Origin: a virus
Strand: one strand, 5' to 3'
DNA: 64,000 bases
Virus record (IMG/VR): IMGVR_UViG_3300036852_000300
Span: 22,417-86,416 of that record
Position numbers and translations under genes: made by a program
Part shown: positions 19,021 through 26,629 of the stretch, one piece after another
Position numbering within the stretch: position 1 is the first letter of the stretch
How the letters are laid out: every line of letters starts with the position of its first letter
The notes under the pieces: model-generated
What the model was told of the DNA's origin: nothing
The model's database searches: none
What the model saw: only the letters and a program-made list of their open reading frames with translations

Positions 19021-19632
19021 GTGACCGGAGTGTGGGTGGCGCCGATCGCCGGCGGCGTCGGCACCAGGGTGTTGGAGTTCGGGCAGTTGATCGGGCCGTG
19101 TTCGGACGGGGTCCTGGCGGTCGATTCAACGGCATCGAACGGGACGCTGATCACGCCGGCGCCGGTCGTCAAGATCGTCGGCGGCAGCCCGACTGACGTC
19201 GCGTCACTGCCGGAGTCGTTCGTTGAAGGGACCCCGGAGCCCGGCGAGGTCGGGCCGTACCTGACCTACAGCGGGTCGGCAAGCAAGGGGCTGACCGTCA
19301 TCGTGGTCTGTATCGAGAACAGCGGCCCGGTCGACAGCGACGTCGCCCAGATCTGGCGGTCGATCGACGGCGGCGCGACCTTCGAGAAGGTGCATGAATG
19401 GCCGACCGACATCTCCGGCAAGCACGGCAGTATCCAGATCGCCTACTTCGGCCTGGGCAGCGGGATCTGGTGGGTCGGGCCGGGGGCCGAAGATCTCTTT
19501 CAGACCGGCATCTGGCGGTCCAGCAACAACGGGGCGACCTGGGGCCTGGTCCTGTTTCCGGAGTCGGTCGGGATCTTCGCGGATATCCAGGAGATGACGT
19601 CGGCGGGGCGGGCGGCCCCCAGCATGTCGTGA
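19021..19632 (+). CDS. Beta-propeller (BNR repeat) virion protein
   Basis: A 203-residue protein starting with GTG. It has two BNR/Asp-box motifs, IWRSIDGGATFEKV and IWRSSNNGATWGLV, of the S-x-D-G-G-x-T-W type found in sialidase-like propellers. It is too short for a full six-blade propeller, so it may be part of an oligomer or bind together with the hub propeller at 5883. Probably a surface-binding protein. Confidence 0.75.
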   Translation: MTGVWVAPIAGGVGTRVLEFGQLIGPCSDGVLAVDSTASNGTLITPAPVVKIVGGSPTDVASLPESFVEGTPEPGEVGPYLTYSGSASKGLTVIVVCIENSGPVDSDVAQIWRSIDGGATFEKVHEWPTDISGKHGSIQIAYFGLGSGIWWVGPGAEDLFQTGIWRSSNNGATWGLVLFPESVGIFADIQEMTSAGRAAPSMS

Positions 19633-19638
19633 CCGATC

Positions 19639-20238
19639 GTGATTGAGTTCGACGCGCGGCTGCCGGCGATCCGCCAGGTGAACGGCTGGTCATGTTTCGT
19701 CACCAGCCTGCGCTGGTGCGCGGCGTCGCTGGGCCAGCCGGTCGGGCGGCGGGCGGCTGAACGGCTGGTGCTACGCCAGCAGATCATCTCGCCGCACGGC
19801 AACCTGGTCGACAAGACCGGGGCCGAGTTGGCCCACTTCGCCAGCCAGGAGCTTGACATCTCAGCCAGCTACGTCGACGGCGTCAGCTTTGACGAGGTCG
19901 CGCTGGAAGCCGGCCGCTGGCCCCTGGTGCTGGGCGGCTTGGGATGGCAGCATTATGCTGCGGTCCGGGCCTACAGCCCGGAGCTACGCGCGCTGATTCT
20001 GGCGAACCCCCTGCGGTCTCCCTGGCTGGGGGTCGCCCGGGTCCTGACACGGGCACGCTTTGACGCACTCCGTCCCCTGGTGATGGTGCGCGTCCTCCCG
20101 AAAGGACTGGGTGATGCCGTCCACCCCCCACGACTCTGGCTCCCGGATCGCCCCGATGCCGGCGCGGTGCCCCGCCTTCGGGGAATGGGAACAGGTGCTG
20201 ATCGACATCAAGCCGGAGATCTTCTGGCCCACGCTTGA
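19639..20238 (+). CDS. C39-like cysteine peptidase domain protein
   Basis: A 199-residue protein starting with GTG. The N-terminal motif QVNGWSCFVTSLRWCAASLG gives a candidate catalytic Cys after an upstream Gln, and GGLGWQHYAAVRAY gives the candidate His, the order expected for papain-like C39 peptidases. It lies directly before the lysin gene, whose N-terminal region has a related domain. It may be a virion or lysis-associated peptidase, or a non-catalytic binding domain. The last 125 bases overlap the next gene in another frame, which is unusual here. Confidence 0.62.
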   Translation: MIEFDARLPAIRQVNGWSCFVTSLRWCAASLGQPVGRRAAERLVLRQQIISPHGNLVDKTGAELAHFASQELDISASYVDGVSFDEVALEAGRWPLVLGGLGWQHYAAVRAYSPELRALILANPLRSPWLGVARVLTRARFDALRPLVMVRVLPKGLGDAVHPPRLWLPDRPDAGAVPRLRGMGTGADRHQAGDLLAHA

Positions 20239-20338
20239 CCGGATCGACGCCGCTGACGCGGCCGCCGACGACGGCGATGACGACACCTACTTCTACTTCA
20301 CGAACTACGACGGGGGGTCACCGTGGACCCCCAGCTAA
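20114..20338 (+). CDS. Small protein ending in DDTYFYFTNYDG
   Basis: A 74-residue acidic protein with a Shine-Dalgarno (AAAGGA) seven bases before ATG 20114. Its C-terminus carries DDDTYFYFTNYDGGS, almost repeated by the next small gene. It overlaps the C39-like gene by 125 bases, so one of the two gene ends may be wrong. Function unknown. Confidence 0.6.
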   Translation: MPSTPHDSGSRIAPMPARCPAFGEWEQVLIDIKPEIFWPTLDRIDAADAAADDGDDDTYFYFTNYDGGSPWTPS

Positions 20339-20448
20339 TCACCCAGGGCCTGGCGGCGCCCCTGGCGGCGCTGGCGGCCGCCGGCGAGGACGACACCTAC
20401 TTCTGCTTCACGAACTACGACGGGAGCCAGCCATGTCCGTCGCGGTAG
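20323..20448 (+). CDS. 41-residue paralogue of the preceding small protein
   Basis: Short frame from GTG 20323 to TAG 20446-20448. It encodes an Ala/Leu-rich helix followed by EDDTYFCFTNYDGSQ, matching the C-terminus of the 20114 product at 11 or more positions. The DNA of both tails is nearly identical, indicating a recent tandem duplication. It overlaps the gene before and the lysin start. Function unknown. Confidence 0.5.
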   Translation: MDPQLITQGLAAPLAALAAAGEDDTYFCFTNYDGSQPCPSR

Positions 20449-21782
20449 CACCAGCCCCGACCGTGGCAAGCGTGACCTACAACCCGTGGGTACCACTGCA
20501 ACAGCAGGACGCTGACTACGACTGTAGCCAGGAGTCCGACGAGTACATGCTGCGCGGCTGGGGTCGCACGCCCAGCGATGCCTGGATGACCCGGAGCTGG
20601 ATCGATGAGGGGGTGATGACGCCCCAGTACGGCCTGATGGACGCCAGCGGGGCCGGCATGGCGGCCTGGAACAACGAGTATTACGGCATGGACGGGCTGT
20701 TCTCCGAGAACTTCCCGAGCGTGACGTTCAACGACTTGATCGACAAGGTCGGGTCGGCCGACCAGGGGGTCTGCGCCGGCGGCCGAAACTTCTACCACTG
20801 GGTCGGGATCCGGGCCTACGATCCCCCGACCGACGCACTGGTGCTGCACAACTCCGCCAACGGCTACATGGGGGTCTACCAGACGCTGTCTCGATCCCAG
20901 TTCGGCGCACTAGGACCGTGGAGCGCGGTCACGCTTCGCTGGGATCACGCGGCGCCGCCCCAGACGACCTGGCAGACCGGGATCGACGTCAGCAGCCACC
21001 AACCGGACGTCGACTGGGATCAGGTCGCAGCCGCCGGCCACCGGTTCGCGATCGTCAAGGCGACCGAATCGATCGACTACCTGAACCCGGAGTTTGCCCG
21101 TGACTGGGCCGAGATCCCCCGGGTCGGGATGAAGCGGGGGGCCTACCACTTCGCCCGGCCGGACCTGACCGATGGGGCGGACGCCGAAGCCAGCTACTTC
21201 TGTCAGCAAGTGCTGGCACAGGGGCCACTGGTCGCGGGCGACCTGCTGGTGCTGGATCTGGAGCGGGGGAATGGTGATCTGTCCGCCTGGTCCAGGGCGT
21301 TCGCTGACCGGGTGCAGCTTCTGACCGGACTGTTGCCGATGATCTACACCGGCGGTCCGTTCGCTACTGAGCACGGTCTGGCGAACGATCTGAGCCTGGG
21401 CAGTCTCGGGCTCTGGATCGCCAACTACCGTGAACCGCCGCCACCATCGGCACCGGCGCCCTGGTCGACCATCCAGATCTGGCAGGACAGCGCAACGGCG
21501 AGCGTGCCGGGAGTGGGGGGTGACTGCGACCACAACAACGCGCTGGTCGACATCGAGACGATCGTTGCCGAGTTCGGCTACGAAGGGAGCGGACCTGTGA
21601 CTGACACAGCACCGAGCTACGAAAGCCTTCAGACCTTGTGCGGCGTCGCCTACAACGCTGACGGGTCGGTCCGACTGGGCCTGGAAGGCGCGAAGGCCCA
21701 GACCGACGTTGAGTCGATGCGCCAGGAGATCCAGAACGTCATCAACTTCCTGGCCGCGAACAACCCGAACCCTGGCGGCTGA
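20433..21782 (+). CDS. Endolysin: C39-like domain plus GH25 lysozyme
   Basis: A 449-residue lysin; start chosen at ATG 20433. Residues about 20-165 resemble a C39-type peptidase or binding domain (DADYDCSQESDEYMLRG ... HWVGIRAYDPP). Residues 180-395 are a glycoside hydrolase 25 muramidase: GIDVSSHQ (catalytic Asp185), FAIVKATES, KRGAYHFARP, LLVLDLE (acidic pair Asp275/Glu277) and IQIWQDS. It should cleave the glycan strands of peptidoglycan at the end of infection. The last 55 residues are a helical tail that may mediate wall binding. A membrane protein gene follows. Confidence 0.92.
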   Translation: MSVAVAPAPTVASVTYNPWVPLQQQDADYDCSQESDEYMLRGWGRTPSDAWMTRSWIDEGVMTPQYGLMDASGAGMAAWNNEYYGMDGLFSENFPSVTFNDLIDKVGSADQGVCAGGRNFYHWVGIRAYDPPTDALVLHNSANGYMGVYQTLSRSQFGALGPWSAVTLRWDHAAPPQTTWQTGIDVSSHQPDVDWDQVAAAGHRFAIVKATESIDYLNPEFARDWAEIPRVGMKRGAYHFARPDLTDGADAEASYFCQQVLAQGPLVAGDLLVLDLERGNGDLSAWSRAFADRVQLLTGLLPMIYTGGPFATEHGLANDLSLGSLGLWIANYREPPPPSAPAPWSTIQIWQDSATASVPGVGGDCDHNNALVDIETIVAEFGYEGSGPVTDTAPSYESLQTLCGVAYNADGSVRLGLEGAKAQTDVESMRQEIQNVINFLAANNPNPGG

Positions 21783-21787
21783 TCGCG

Positions 21788-22093
21788 ATGGAGTGGCTGG
21801 ACGTGGCCGAGCGGGTCGGGCTGCCGGTCGCGTTTCTCGGGGCCGGTGTGATCGTCCTGTGGCGGTTCATGGGGGTGATACTGGCCAAGGTGTTCAGCCT
21901 GTACGACGCCCGGATCGAGTACCGTGACGAGCTGGCCACAGCCAGGGAAGCGATGTGGGCCGCTGAGCGTGAGCGGATGATGGGCAACATCGTCCATCTG
22001 ATTGAGCGGCAGGAGGCCGAGATCGACCGCAGTCACGCCAAAGTCGATGAGTTGACCCGGGCGCTGCTGTCGCGACCGGGTCAACCGGCCTGA
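21788..22093 (+). CDS. Holin-like or lysis-accessory membrane protein
   Basis: A 101-residue protein with one N-terminal membrane segment (LPVAFLGAGVIVLWRFMGVIL) and a charged coiled-coil tail. It directly follows the lysin gene with five bases between, so a holin or lysis-regulating role is likely. It is the last gene of the plus-strand late operon. Confidence 0.7.
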   Translation: MEWLDVAERVGLPVAFLGAGVIVLWRFMGVILAKVFSLYDARIEYRDELATAREAMWAAERERMMGNIVHLIERQEAEIDRSHAKVDELTRALLSRPGQPA

Positions 22094-22238
22094 TGAATCT
22101 ATCAAAGTTGTATAGATGTTTTCCGACATTTCGCAACGGTCAGGCGCCGTCCTGTAGGAAGGGTGGGCCTACGGTTTTCCGTGGGGTCCTATCTGGGGGG
22201 GTTGGTGTAGCCTATCGACTCGGGGGGAGCGCCGGCAT

Positions 22239-22274
22239 ACTGACCGAAATGTCAGTAACCGCGTCGTAGCGGTT
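22239..22274. repeat. Two adjacent 6-bp inverted repeats
   Basis: ACTGAC-CGAAAT-GTCAGT (22239-22256) is followed with no gap by AACCGC-GTCGTA-GCGGTT (22257-22274), then CGGCGGGGCTTTT. This could be a late terminator or operator cluster; the T-run is short and 10 bases from the last stem. Confidence 0.5.
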
Positions 22275-22469
22275 CGGCGGGGCTTTTCGTCAGGGTGCCG
22301 GTGCTATATTCCTCTCCAGCCCCCTGGTGTCTCGGCTCGTGACTGCATCTCGGAGCCAAAAGGGGTGGGCCGGCCGGGCTACCCCACGTGCGGAACCTCG
22401 CGCACTGCACCGCCGCGAGGTGGCCAGGCCCGGGACCGCGAACGACCCCGGACCTGGGGGTGGCGTGAC

Positions 22470-22505
22470 TGGTGGCCGATCCGGACCCCCCCCGGTCGGC
22501 CACCA
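22470..22505. repeat. Strong hairpin (TGGTGGCCGA / TCGGCCACCA)
   Basis: Perfect 10-bp arms (22470-22479 and 22496-22505) with an inner CCGG/CCGG pair after a one-base bulge. It is the strongest structure in the gene-free region and is flanked by other C/G-rich partial stems, suggesting a folded RNA or DNA site. Confidence 0.55.
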
Positions 22506-22831
22506 GCCAATGCCGGTGGATGCTATCGCATCCTACGGGCCGACGACAGCGCCGATCGGTGGTACCGGGTGGATTTTGGGTTGCGATCCTGGGTATCCTA
22601 GGCGCACCTTCTCTGTGATCCCCTTCACAAGTGGGTACCGCGTTCGGTGCGTCGCCTTGACGCCTGGCCAGCGTCAGGATCTCCCCCGCGACCGGACAGC
22701 CTGGTTCTCGACGTAACGTCGCATCGGACCCCGTCAATCCTCCCACGCCGGGTGATGGGCGCCCGTTACGCCGGGGATCGGGTGGTCGGGGACGTCCCAC
22801 GACCCGTTTGTGACGTCACGGGTCGTCCCGT

Positions 22832-22847
22832 TGTGAGGTAGCTCACA
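22832..22847. promoter_or_regulatory. CRP-like palindrome TGTGA-N6-TCACA, site 1
   Basis: TGTGAGGTAGCTCACA is a perfect match to the CRP/GlxR-type consensus. It is just upstream of the 22861 gene and abuts TAAAAT (22848-22853), a possible -10 box. Sites 2 and 3 are at 35900 and 46526. Confidence 0.7.
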
Positions 22848-22860
22848 TAAAATGGTGGTC

Positions 22861-23580
22861 ATGGATGATCCGAGACCACTTGTCAAGCTTTCGACCCCCG
22901 AGCTCGCCCGGCTGTTGGGGATATCGCGGTCGACTGTCAAGCGAAGATTCAACGACGCGACCGGTCAGTGGGTCCTGCCGCCGGGCTGGACCTGGGACAC
23001 GGAACAGCGGCCGCAGGGCGAGGTCTACGTGTTCTACCTGCCGGCCGACGACCCCCTTCTGACGAGGCCGACCGCCCAGCCCGGGACGTCCCCGGGCGCC
23101 GATACCCCCACGGGGGACGTCCCGGAGGCCGTCCCGGAGGCCGTCCAGGACGCACCGGAGCCGGTCCGGCACGTCGCAGTGGACGAAGGCCCGTCCAGCG
23201 AGCCCCGGCTGACGATTCCGGAGATTCGCGACGCCCTGATCGCGCCGCTGGTGGGGCGGCTGGCCGACGTCGACCGCCAGGCCAGCGCCCGGATGGAGCT
23301 GATCGGGGCGCTGCGCGAGCAGGTCGGCGGGCTGCGCGTCCAGGTCGAGATGGGTGAACGGCTGCTGGGCGTGAAGGACGCGGAAGTGGGGTCACTTCGG
23401 GTGGCGCTAGCGTCGCAGGAGCAGCTTACGGAGGAGCTACGCCAGCTACTGGCAGTCGAACGGGAGGCGCGTGGACGCGCCGAGAATCGGGTGTCTGCGC
23501 TTGAAATAGAATTGCAACGTCCGTCGTTCTGGCGACGACTTCTGGCAGTACTGTCCGGACATCGGGGGTCGACCGGCTAG
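22861..23580 (+). CDS. HTH regulator with coiled coil
   Basis: A protein of about 239 residues. The N-terminus has a helix-turn-helix (LARLLGISRSTVKRRFNDA), then a disordered Pro/Glu linker with DVPEAVPEAVQDAPEP, then a 110-residue coiled coil and a basic end. Likely a DNA-binding regulator or DNA-organising protein that oligomerises. Start 22861 is chosen because TAAAAT sits 8 bases upstream, as for a leaderless message; ATG 22852 is the alternative. Two GGGACGTCCC palindromes lie inside the linker (23083, 23114). Confidence 0.75.
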   Translation: MDDPRPLVKLSTPELARLLGISRSTVKRRFNDATGQWVLPPGWTWDTEQRPQGEVYVFYLPADDPLLTRPTAQPGTSPGADTPTGDVPEAVPEAVQDAPEPVRHVAVDEGPSSEPRLTIPEIRDALIAPLVGRLADVDRQASARMELIGALREQVGGLRVQVEMGERLLGVKDAEVGSLRVALASQEQLTEELRQLLAVEREARGRAENRVSALEIELQRPSFWRRLLAVLSGHRGSTG

Positions 23581-23834
23581 CCCGTCTGGGGGTCGTCAGT
23601 GGTCCAGGTGATGTGGATCAGGCAGTACTGGTCTGGCTGGATCTGGCTTTGGATGCGCAGGCCGGTCTCGACCCGGATGAACGTCAGGCTCCGGTACTTG
23701 CTGCGCAGGTAGGCCAGCGCCATCGCCATGAAGCTCTCGAATTCCGCCGGGGTGTTGCCGATGATGCTGACCTGGGGCGGCAGGCCCGGCGGGATCGGGA
23801 CCCCGTGCATCTCTGAACGCAGGTGGACGATCAC
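23577..23834 (-). CDS. Unknown small protein
   Basis: An 85-residue alpha/beta protein, last gene of the minus-strand early operon, converging with and overlapping the plus-strand regulator by four bases. Overlaps the upstream gene by ATGA. The pattern MIVHLRSE...QVSIIGNTPAEFESFM suggests a small soluble fold; no family recognised. Confidence 0.75.
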   Translation of the reverse strand: MIVHLRSEMHGVPIPPGLPPQVSIIGNTPAEFESFMAMALAYLRSKYRSLTFIRVETGLRIQSQIQPDQYCLIHITWTTDDPQTG

Positions 23835-24175
23835 GGGACCGCCCGTTCAAACAGCCGCATCGCCCAACGGCGGGCGTCGTCGCGTTCGGCGAGCGTTCGG
23901 TCTAGTAGTCGCAGGAACCGGGTGTGCAGGCGGTCGACGGCGGTCGACGCGAACGTGATCGTCTCCATCGCCATCGCGTCGGCCGCCTCGGCCCGCTCAT
24001 CGGCACGTCGCACGTCGGCGCGCAGGGCGTCGATCTCGGCCAGGGCGGCAGCCAGCCGGAAGTCGCAGCTAAGCCCGGACGGGTCGTGTTCACCGGCTTC
24101 CAGGTAGCCGCGCAGTTCGGCTTCGTCGGAAGGGTCCAGGCGGTCGGGGTCGGGGACCGGGATCGCGTTCGTCAT
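23831..24175 (-). CDS. Unknown helical protein
   Basis: A 114-residue protein, acidic N-terminus and a long Ala/Arg/Glu helix likely to form a coiled coil (LAAALAEIDALRADVRRADE). ATGA overlaps on both sides. Unrecognised. Confidence 0.75.
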   Translation of the reverse strand: MTNAIPVPDPDRLDPSDEAELRGYLEAGEHDPSGLSCDFRLAAALAEIDALRADVRRADERAEAADAMAMETITFASTAVDRLHTRFLRLLDRTLAERDDARRWAMRLFERAVP

Positions 24176-24414
24176 CGGGGGTCACCGTGGCGGGCGCGGA
24201 AGGCGTCGGCGGCCGTCAACAACAGCTTCAAGCTGGTCTCGCCCACGACGACCCGCCCATCACCGAGATCCATCCGGATCATGACGCTGGGCGCACCGGA
24301 CAGCATGCCGGCTGGCAGCGCGGCGATCGACAGCTTGACGGCGGACTCCGGCGGCTTGTCCGCCAGGTCGGGCCAGACGCCCTCGCCCTCGACGTGAATG
24401 TGTAGGACTGGCAT
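24172..24414 (-). CDS. Unknown small protein
   Basis: An 80-residue protein beginning MPVLHIHVEGEGVWPD with two beta strands, then a helix. It overlaps the following gene start by four bases. No family recognised. Confidence 0.72.
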   Translation of the reverse strand: MPVLHIHVEGEGVWPDLADKPPESAVKLSIAALPAGMLSGAPSVMIRMDLGDGRVVVGETSLKLLLTAADAFRARHGDPR

Positions 24415-24426
24415 CGGTCTCTCCCC

Positions 24427-24585
24427 TTAGCCCAGGTTGACCGGGCCAACCCGGCGCTCCTCCTGGTCCTCTAACCAGGGCAGCAGCGCGTCGGTGACGG
24501 CAGCATCGACGCTGATGTCGTTGATCGCCGTCACGGCGTTCAGGCGTTCAATGATCTCGTCAGGCAGGGTGACAGTGATCTCCAC
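24427..24585 (-). CDS. Ribbon-helix-helix DNA-binding protein
   Basis: A 52-residue protein with the RHH pattern: strand EITVTLPDE, helix IIERLNAVTAI, turn and helix VDAAVTDALLPWL. Start chosen at GTG 24585 because GGAAGGAAAG is correctly placed before it; another GTG at 24615 has no such site. Two palindromes (24634-24685) lie directly upstream and are probably its own operators. Confidence 0.7.
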   Translation of the reverse strand: MEITVTLPDEIIERLNAVTAINDISVDAAVTDALLPWLEDQEERRVGPVNLG

Positions 24586-24633
24586 GGTCTTTCCTTCCAG
24601 GTGCCCTGCTGGCACGGTCGGGATCTTCTTACC

Positions 24634-24650
24634 AACTAAGCGTCTTAGTT
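24634..24650. promoter_or_regulatory. Palindrome AACTAAG-CGT-CTTAGTT
   Basis: Perfect 7-bp arms, AT-rich against a GC-rich background, 49 bases upstream of the RHH gene start. Probable operator. Confidence 0.6.
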
Positions 24651-24653
24651 CGA

Positions 24654-24685
24654 CTGGTCGTGCTAATCAGTATTAGCACGACCAG
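24654..24685. promoter_or_regulatory. 14-bp-arm palindrome upstream of the RHH gene
   Basis: CTGGTCGTGCTAAT (24654-24667) and its exact complement (24672-24685) flank CAGT. No T-run follows on either strand, so operator is more likely than terminator. It lies between the stop of the 24699 gene and the RHH gene. Confidence 0.65.
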
Positions 24686-24698
24686 CATCTATACCTGG

Positions 24699-25499
24699 TC
24701 ACGTGTCGTCGGTTTCGCGCTGCTGCGCCGCCCTGGCTTCTTCGGCGCGTTCTCGCCCCGTAACGTGCGCTTGGACGGCATCCAGGATCGCCATGATCTC
24801 CGCCGGCAGCACCGGGTACTGCCACCAGTGCGGCTTGACCCGCTCGCCGTTGTCGTGGTCCAGGTAGATGCTGGTTGGCGCGAACCGGATGTCGATGTAC
24901 ATCAGCGCGTCGGGCGAGAGCCCCGACAGTGCGTCGGTGTCGTCCAGCGCTTCGTAGGTGTCATGGCGGGTGTACCCCTGGCCGCCCAGCAGTGCCGCTT
25001 TGATCTCATCCCCGACGTGGCCGCCGTCGAACGTCTCCAGGGCCGTCCGCAGCGCCGGAGCCAGGTGCGACGCCAGGTGGTCGCGCCAGGCCGACAGAGC
25101 CGGTCCGTCAGCGAACCGCCACGGCGCGCGCTCCGACTCGCCCTTGAACATCGGCGGGCGATCCAGCTTGAACGCCAGGCCGGTCGCCCGGTGTTCATCG
25201 GCCAGATCGTCGGCCATCTCGCGGGCAACGTCCTTCGGGTCCAGGACGGAGAACTCTTCATCAATGATGGCGTAGCGCGACGGCGGCACCCAGGGCGTGT
25301 TCAGCCAGCGCGCGACTTCATCATGAGCCGCTGGCATTAGCGCCATCAGACTGTCTCTGGCGCCCGCCATTGCGTCCTTGACCCGCTGGTAGCACGCCTT
25401 ACAGAGATGACGATCGTCCCAGGCCAATGTGACGATCGTCTCGCAGCCTGGTGCCAGGCAGGGGTAGCTGTAGGTCTTGGTTCGGGGGACGGCGTGCAT
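24699..25499 (-). CDS. Unknown protein with N-terminal zinc-binding cysteines
   Basis: A 266-residue protein. Residues 14-36 hold CLAPGC and CKAC, a likely four-Cys zinc site; the rest is a mixed alpha/beta domain with WRFADGPALSAWRDHLASHL. Preceded by GAGAGGGAAGG, a strong Shine-Dalgarno. No known family; probably an early-expressed accessory protein. Confidence 0.75.
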   Translation of the reverse strand: MHAVPRTKTYSYPCLAPGCETIVTLAWDDRHLCKACYQRVKDAMAGARDSLMALMPAAHDEVARWLNTPWVPPSRYAIIDEEFSVLDPKDVAREMADDLADEHRATGLAFKLDRPPMFKGESERAPWRFADGPALSAWRDHLASHLAPALRTALETFDGGHVGDEIKAALLGGQGYTRHDTYEALDDTDALSGLSPDALMYIDIRFAPTSIYLDHDNGERVKPHWWQYPVLPAEIMAILDAVQAHVTGRERAEEARAAQQRETDDT

Positions 25500-25511
25500 C
25501 GTCCTTCCCTC

Positions 25512-25838
25512 TCAGGCGTGCGGGGCTATGATCTCGACGTCGTCGCGGAAGATCTGGACCCGGCCGAACAGCAGCCTGGCGCAAACAGCCTTGCCGCAGT
25601 TCTCGCAGGGGTGCATGCCGCCCCCGCCCGGCCGGTCCTGGTGGTGGTAGATCCAGCCCTTCGGACCGGCGACTGCTTCCAGTACGTGCTTGACTTCGTT
25701 CCCGTCCAACAGGAACTGCCATCTGATCCCTTCGGTCAGGGGGTTGAATCGGATGCCGACGTGGTGGGGTCCGGTCCGTCCGCCACTGGGGGCGATCTCC
25801 GGGTAGCACGTCGTGCAGCGGGCGACGTGGTCAGGCAT
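25512..25838 (-). CDS. Unknown protein with paired Cys motifs
   Basis: A 108-residue protein with CTTC near the N-terminus and CENC plus a further Cys near the C-terminus, consistent with zinc binding. It overlaps the upstream gene by eight bases. No family recognised. Confidence 0.73.
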   Translation of the reverse strand: MPDHVARCTTCYPEIAPSGGRTGPHHVGIRFNPLTEGIRWQFLLDGNEVKHVLEAVAGPKGWIYHHQDRPGGGGMHPCENCGKAVCARLLFGRVQIFRDDVEIIAPHA

Positions 25839-26169
25839 GGCCGGGCCGACCCGGGCTGGCGACGATCGGCGGCCTGGCCGGCCGATCGATCAGGGTCTGG
25901 GTCAGTGATGCGACGTCGTAGGTGCAGCCGGTCAGGGTCTTCAGCTTCTCCAGGACCGCGACCATCTCCGGGTGCAGCGCCACCGTCAGCTCTTTCTCCC
26001 GACCCTTGAACTTGCCGGCCGGGTTGGTGTGGACTTCGATCGCCGCCCCCATCGTCTCGTCGCCCAGCATGATCTGGAACATGACCAGACCCCTGGCCAC
26101 GATCATCCTGGGTGGCCCGGTGGCCCCGTCGGTCTCCGCGACCACCTTCTGTCGAGACTTCTTTGCCAT
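25831..26169 (-). CDS. Unknown small basic protein
   Basis: A 112-residue protein with a lysine-rich start (MAKKSRQK) and a helical middle (LHPEMVAVLEKLKTLTG). The reading-frame overlap with neighbours suggests translational coupling. Unrecognised. Confidence 0.73.
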   Translation of the reverse strand: MAKKSRQKVVAETDGATGPPRMIVARGLVMFQIMLGDETMGAAIEVHTNPAGKFKGREKELTVALHPEMVAVLEKLKTLTGCTYDVASLTQTLIDRPARPPIVASPGRPGHA

Positions 26170-26354
26170 CAGGTCTCTTCCTCCACAGTCACGGCCACCA
26201 GGTGGACCGGTAGCCCCGATCGGTACGCCGCCAGCAGCGCCTGGATCGCCTCCGGGGCGTCCGCCCGCAGGCGCAGCACAACCTCGTACCGGTCGCCCGG
26301 GTGCAGCGTGATCACGTTCAGGCTGACGATCAGCGCGTCGATCTCGGCGGTCAT
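26169..26354 (-). CDS. 61-residue unknown protein
   Basis: Start chosen at ATG 26354, which overlaps the preceding stop as ATGA; the open frame extends upstream but only through the neighbour's shadow. Beta strand, helix, beta strand layout (YEVVLRLRADAPEAIQALLA). Unrecognised. Confidence 0.7.
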   Translation of the reverse strand: MTAEIDALIVSLNVITLHPGDRYEVVLRLRADAPEAIQALLAAYRSGLPVHLVAVTVEEET

Positions 26355-26629
26355 CAGGGGATGATGCCCGGGTCCTGGGGGATCGCCGGTTCCTGGTCGA
26401 CGTTCAAAAGTGTCGGGTCGACCCCCAGCAGCGCCGACAGGGCCTGGGTGTAGCGGTCCAGGTCGCACGGCCCGCCCCAGGGCGTCGGCGAGATCACGAC
26501 CAGATGGTCGGGCGACGGGAACGCCCGGAGGACGATCGTGACGCAGTTGTCGCACAGGTGCAGCCCGTTGGTGTCTCTGCCACCGTTGGCCCGCTTGATC
26601 GTGACGCGATGGGTCCCGGTGTTCAGCAT
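26354..26629 (-). CDS. Unknown protein with CDNC motif
   Basis: A 91-residue protein with LHLCDNCVTIVLRAFPSPDH; the single CxxC could be half of a metal site. ATGA overlap with the next gene. No family recognised. Confidence 0.72.
   Translation of the reverse strand: MLNTGTHRVTIKRANGGRDTNGLHLCDNCVTIVLRAFPSPDHLVVISPTPWGGPCDLDRYTQALSALLGVDPTLLNVDQEPAIPQDPGIIP

Larger units (their letters stand above)
22094..22860. other. 767-bp gene-free region rich in inverted repeats
   Basis: No convincing gene on either strand; the open frames here are GC-rich and lack ribosome binding sites. It holds several inverted repeats (22239-22256, 22257-22274, 22470-22505), a GGGACGTCCC palindrome (22789-22798) and a CRP-like palindrome at its right end (22832-22847). 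It separates the late operon from the plus-strand regulator gene. It could hold the late-operon terminator, a structured RNA, or attachment or packaging sites; the sequence does not decide. Confidence 0.6.

Noticed and set aside
22262-22290. Rho-independent terminator for the late operon
   Set aside because: The stem AACCGC/GCGGTT is ten bases from a four-base T-run (CTTTT), too far for a standard terminator; listed only as an inverted repeat.
22252-22800. Open frames in the 22094-22860 gap on both strands
   Set aside because: No ribosome binding site, Arg/Pro-rich shadow composition, and they conflict with strong inverted repeats.
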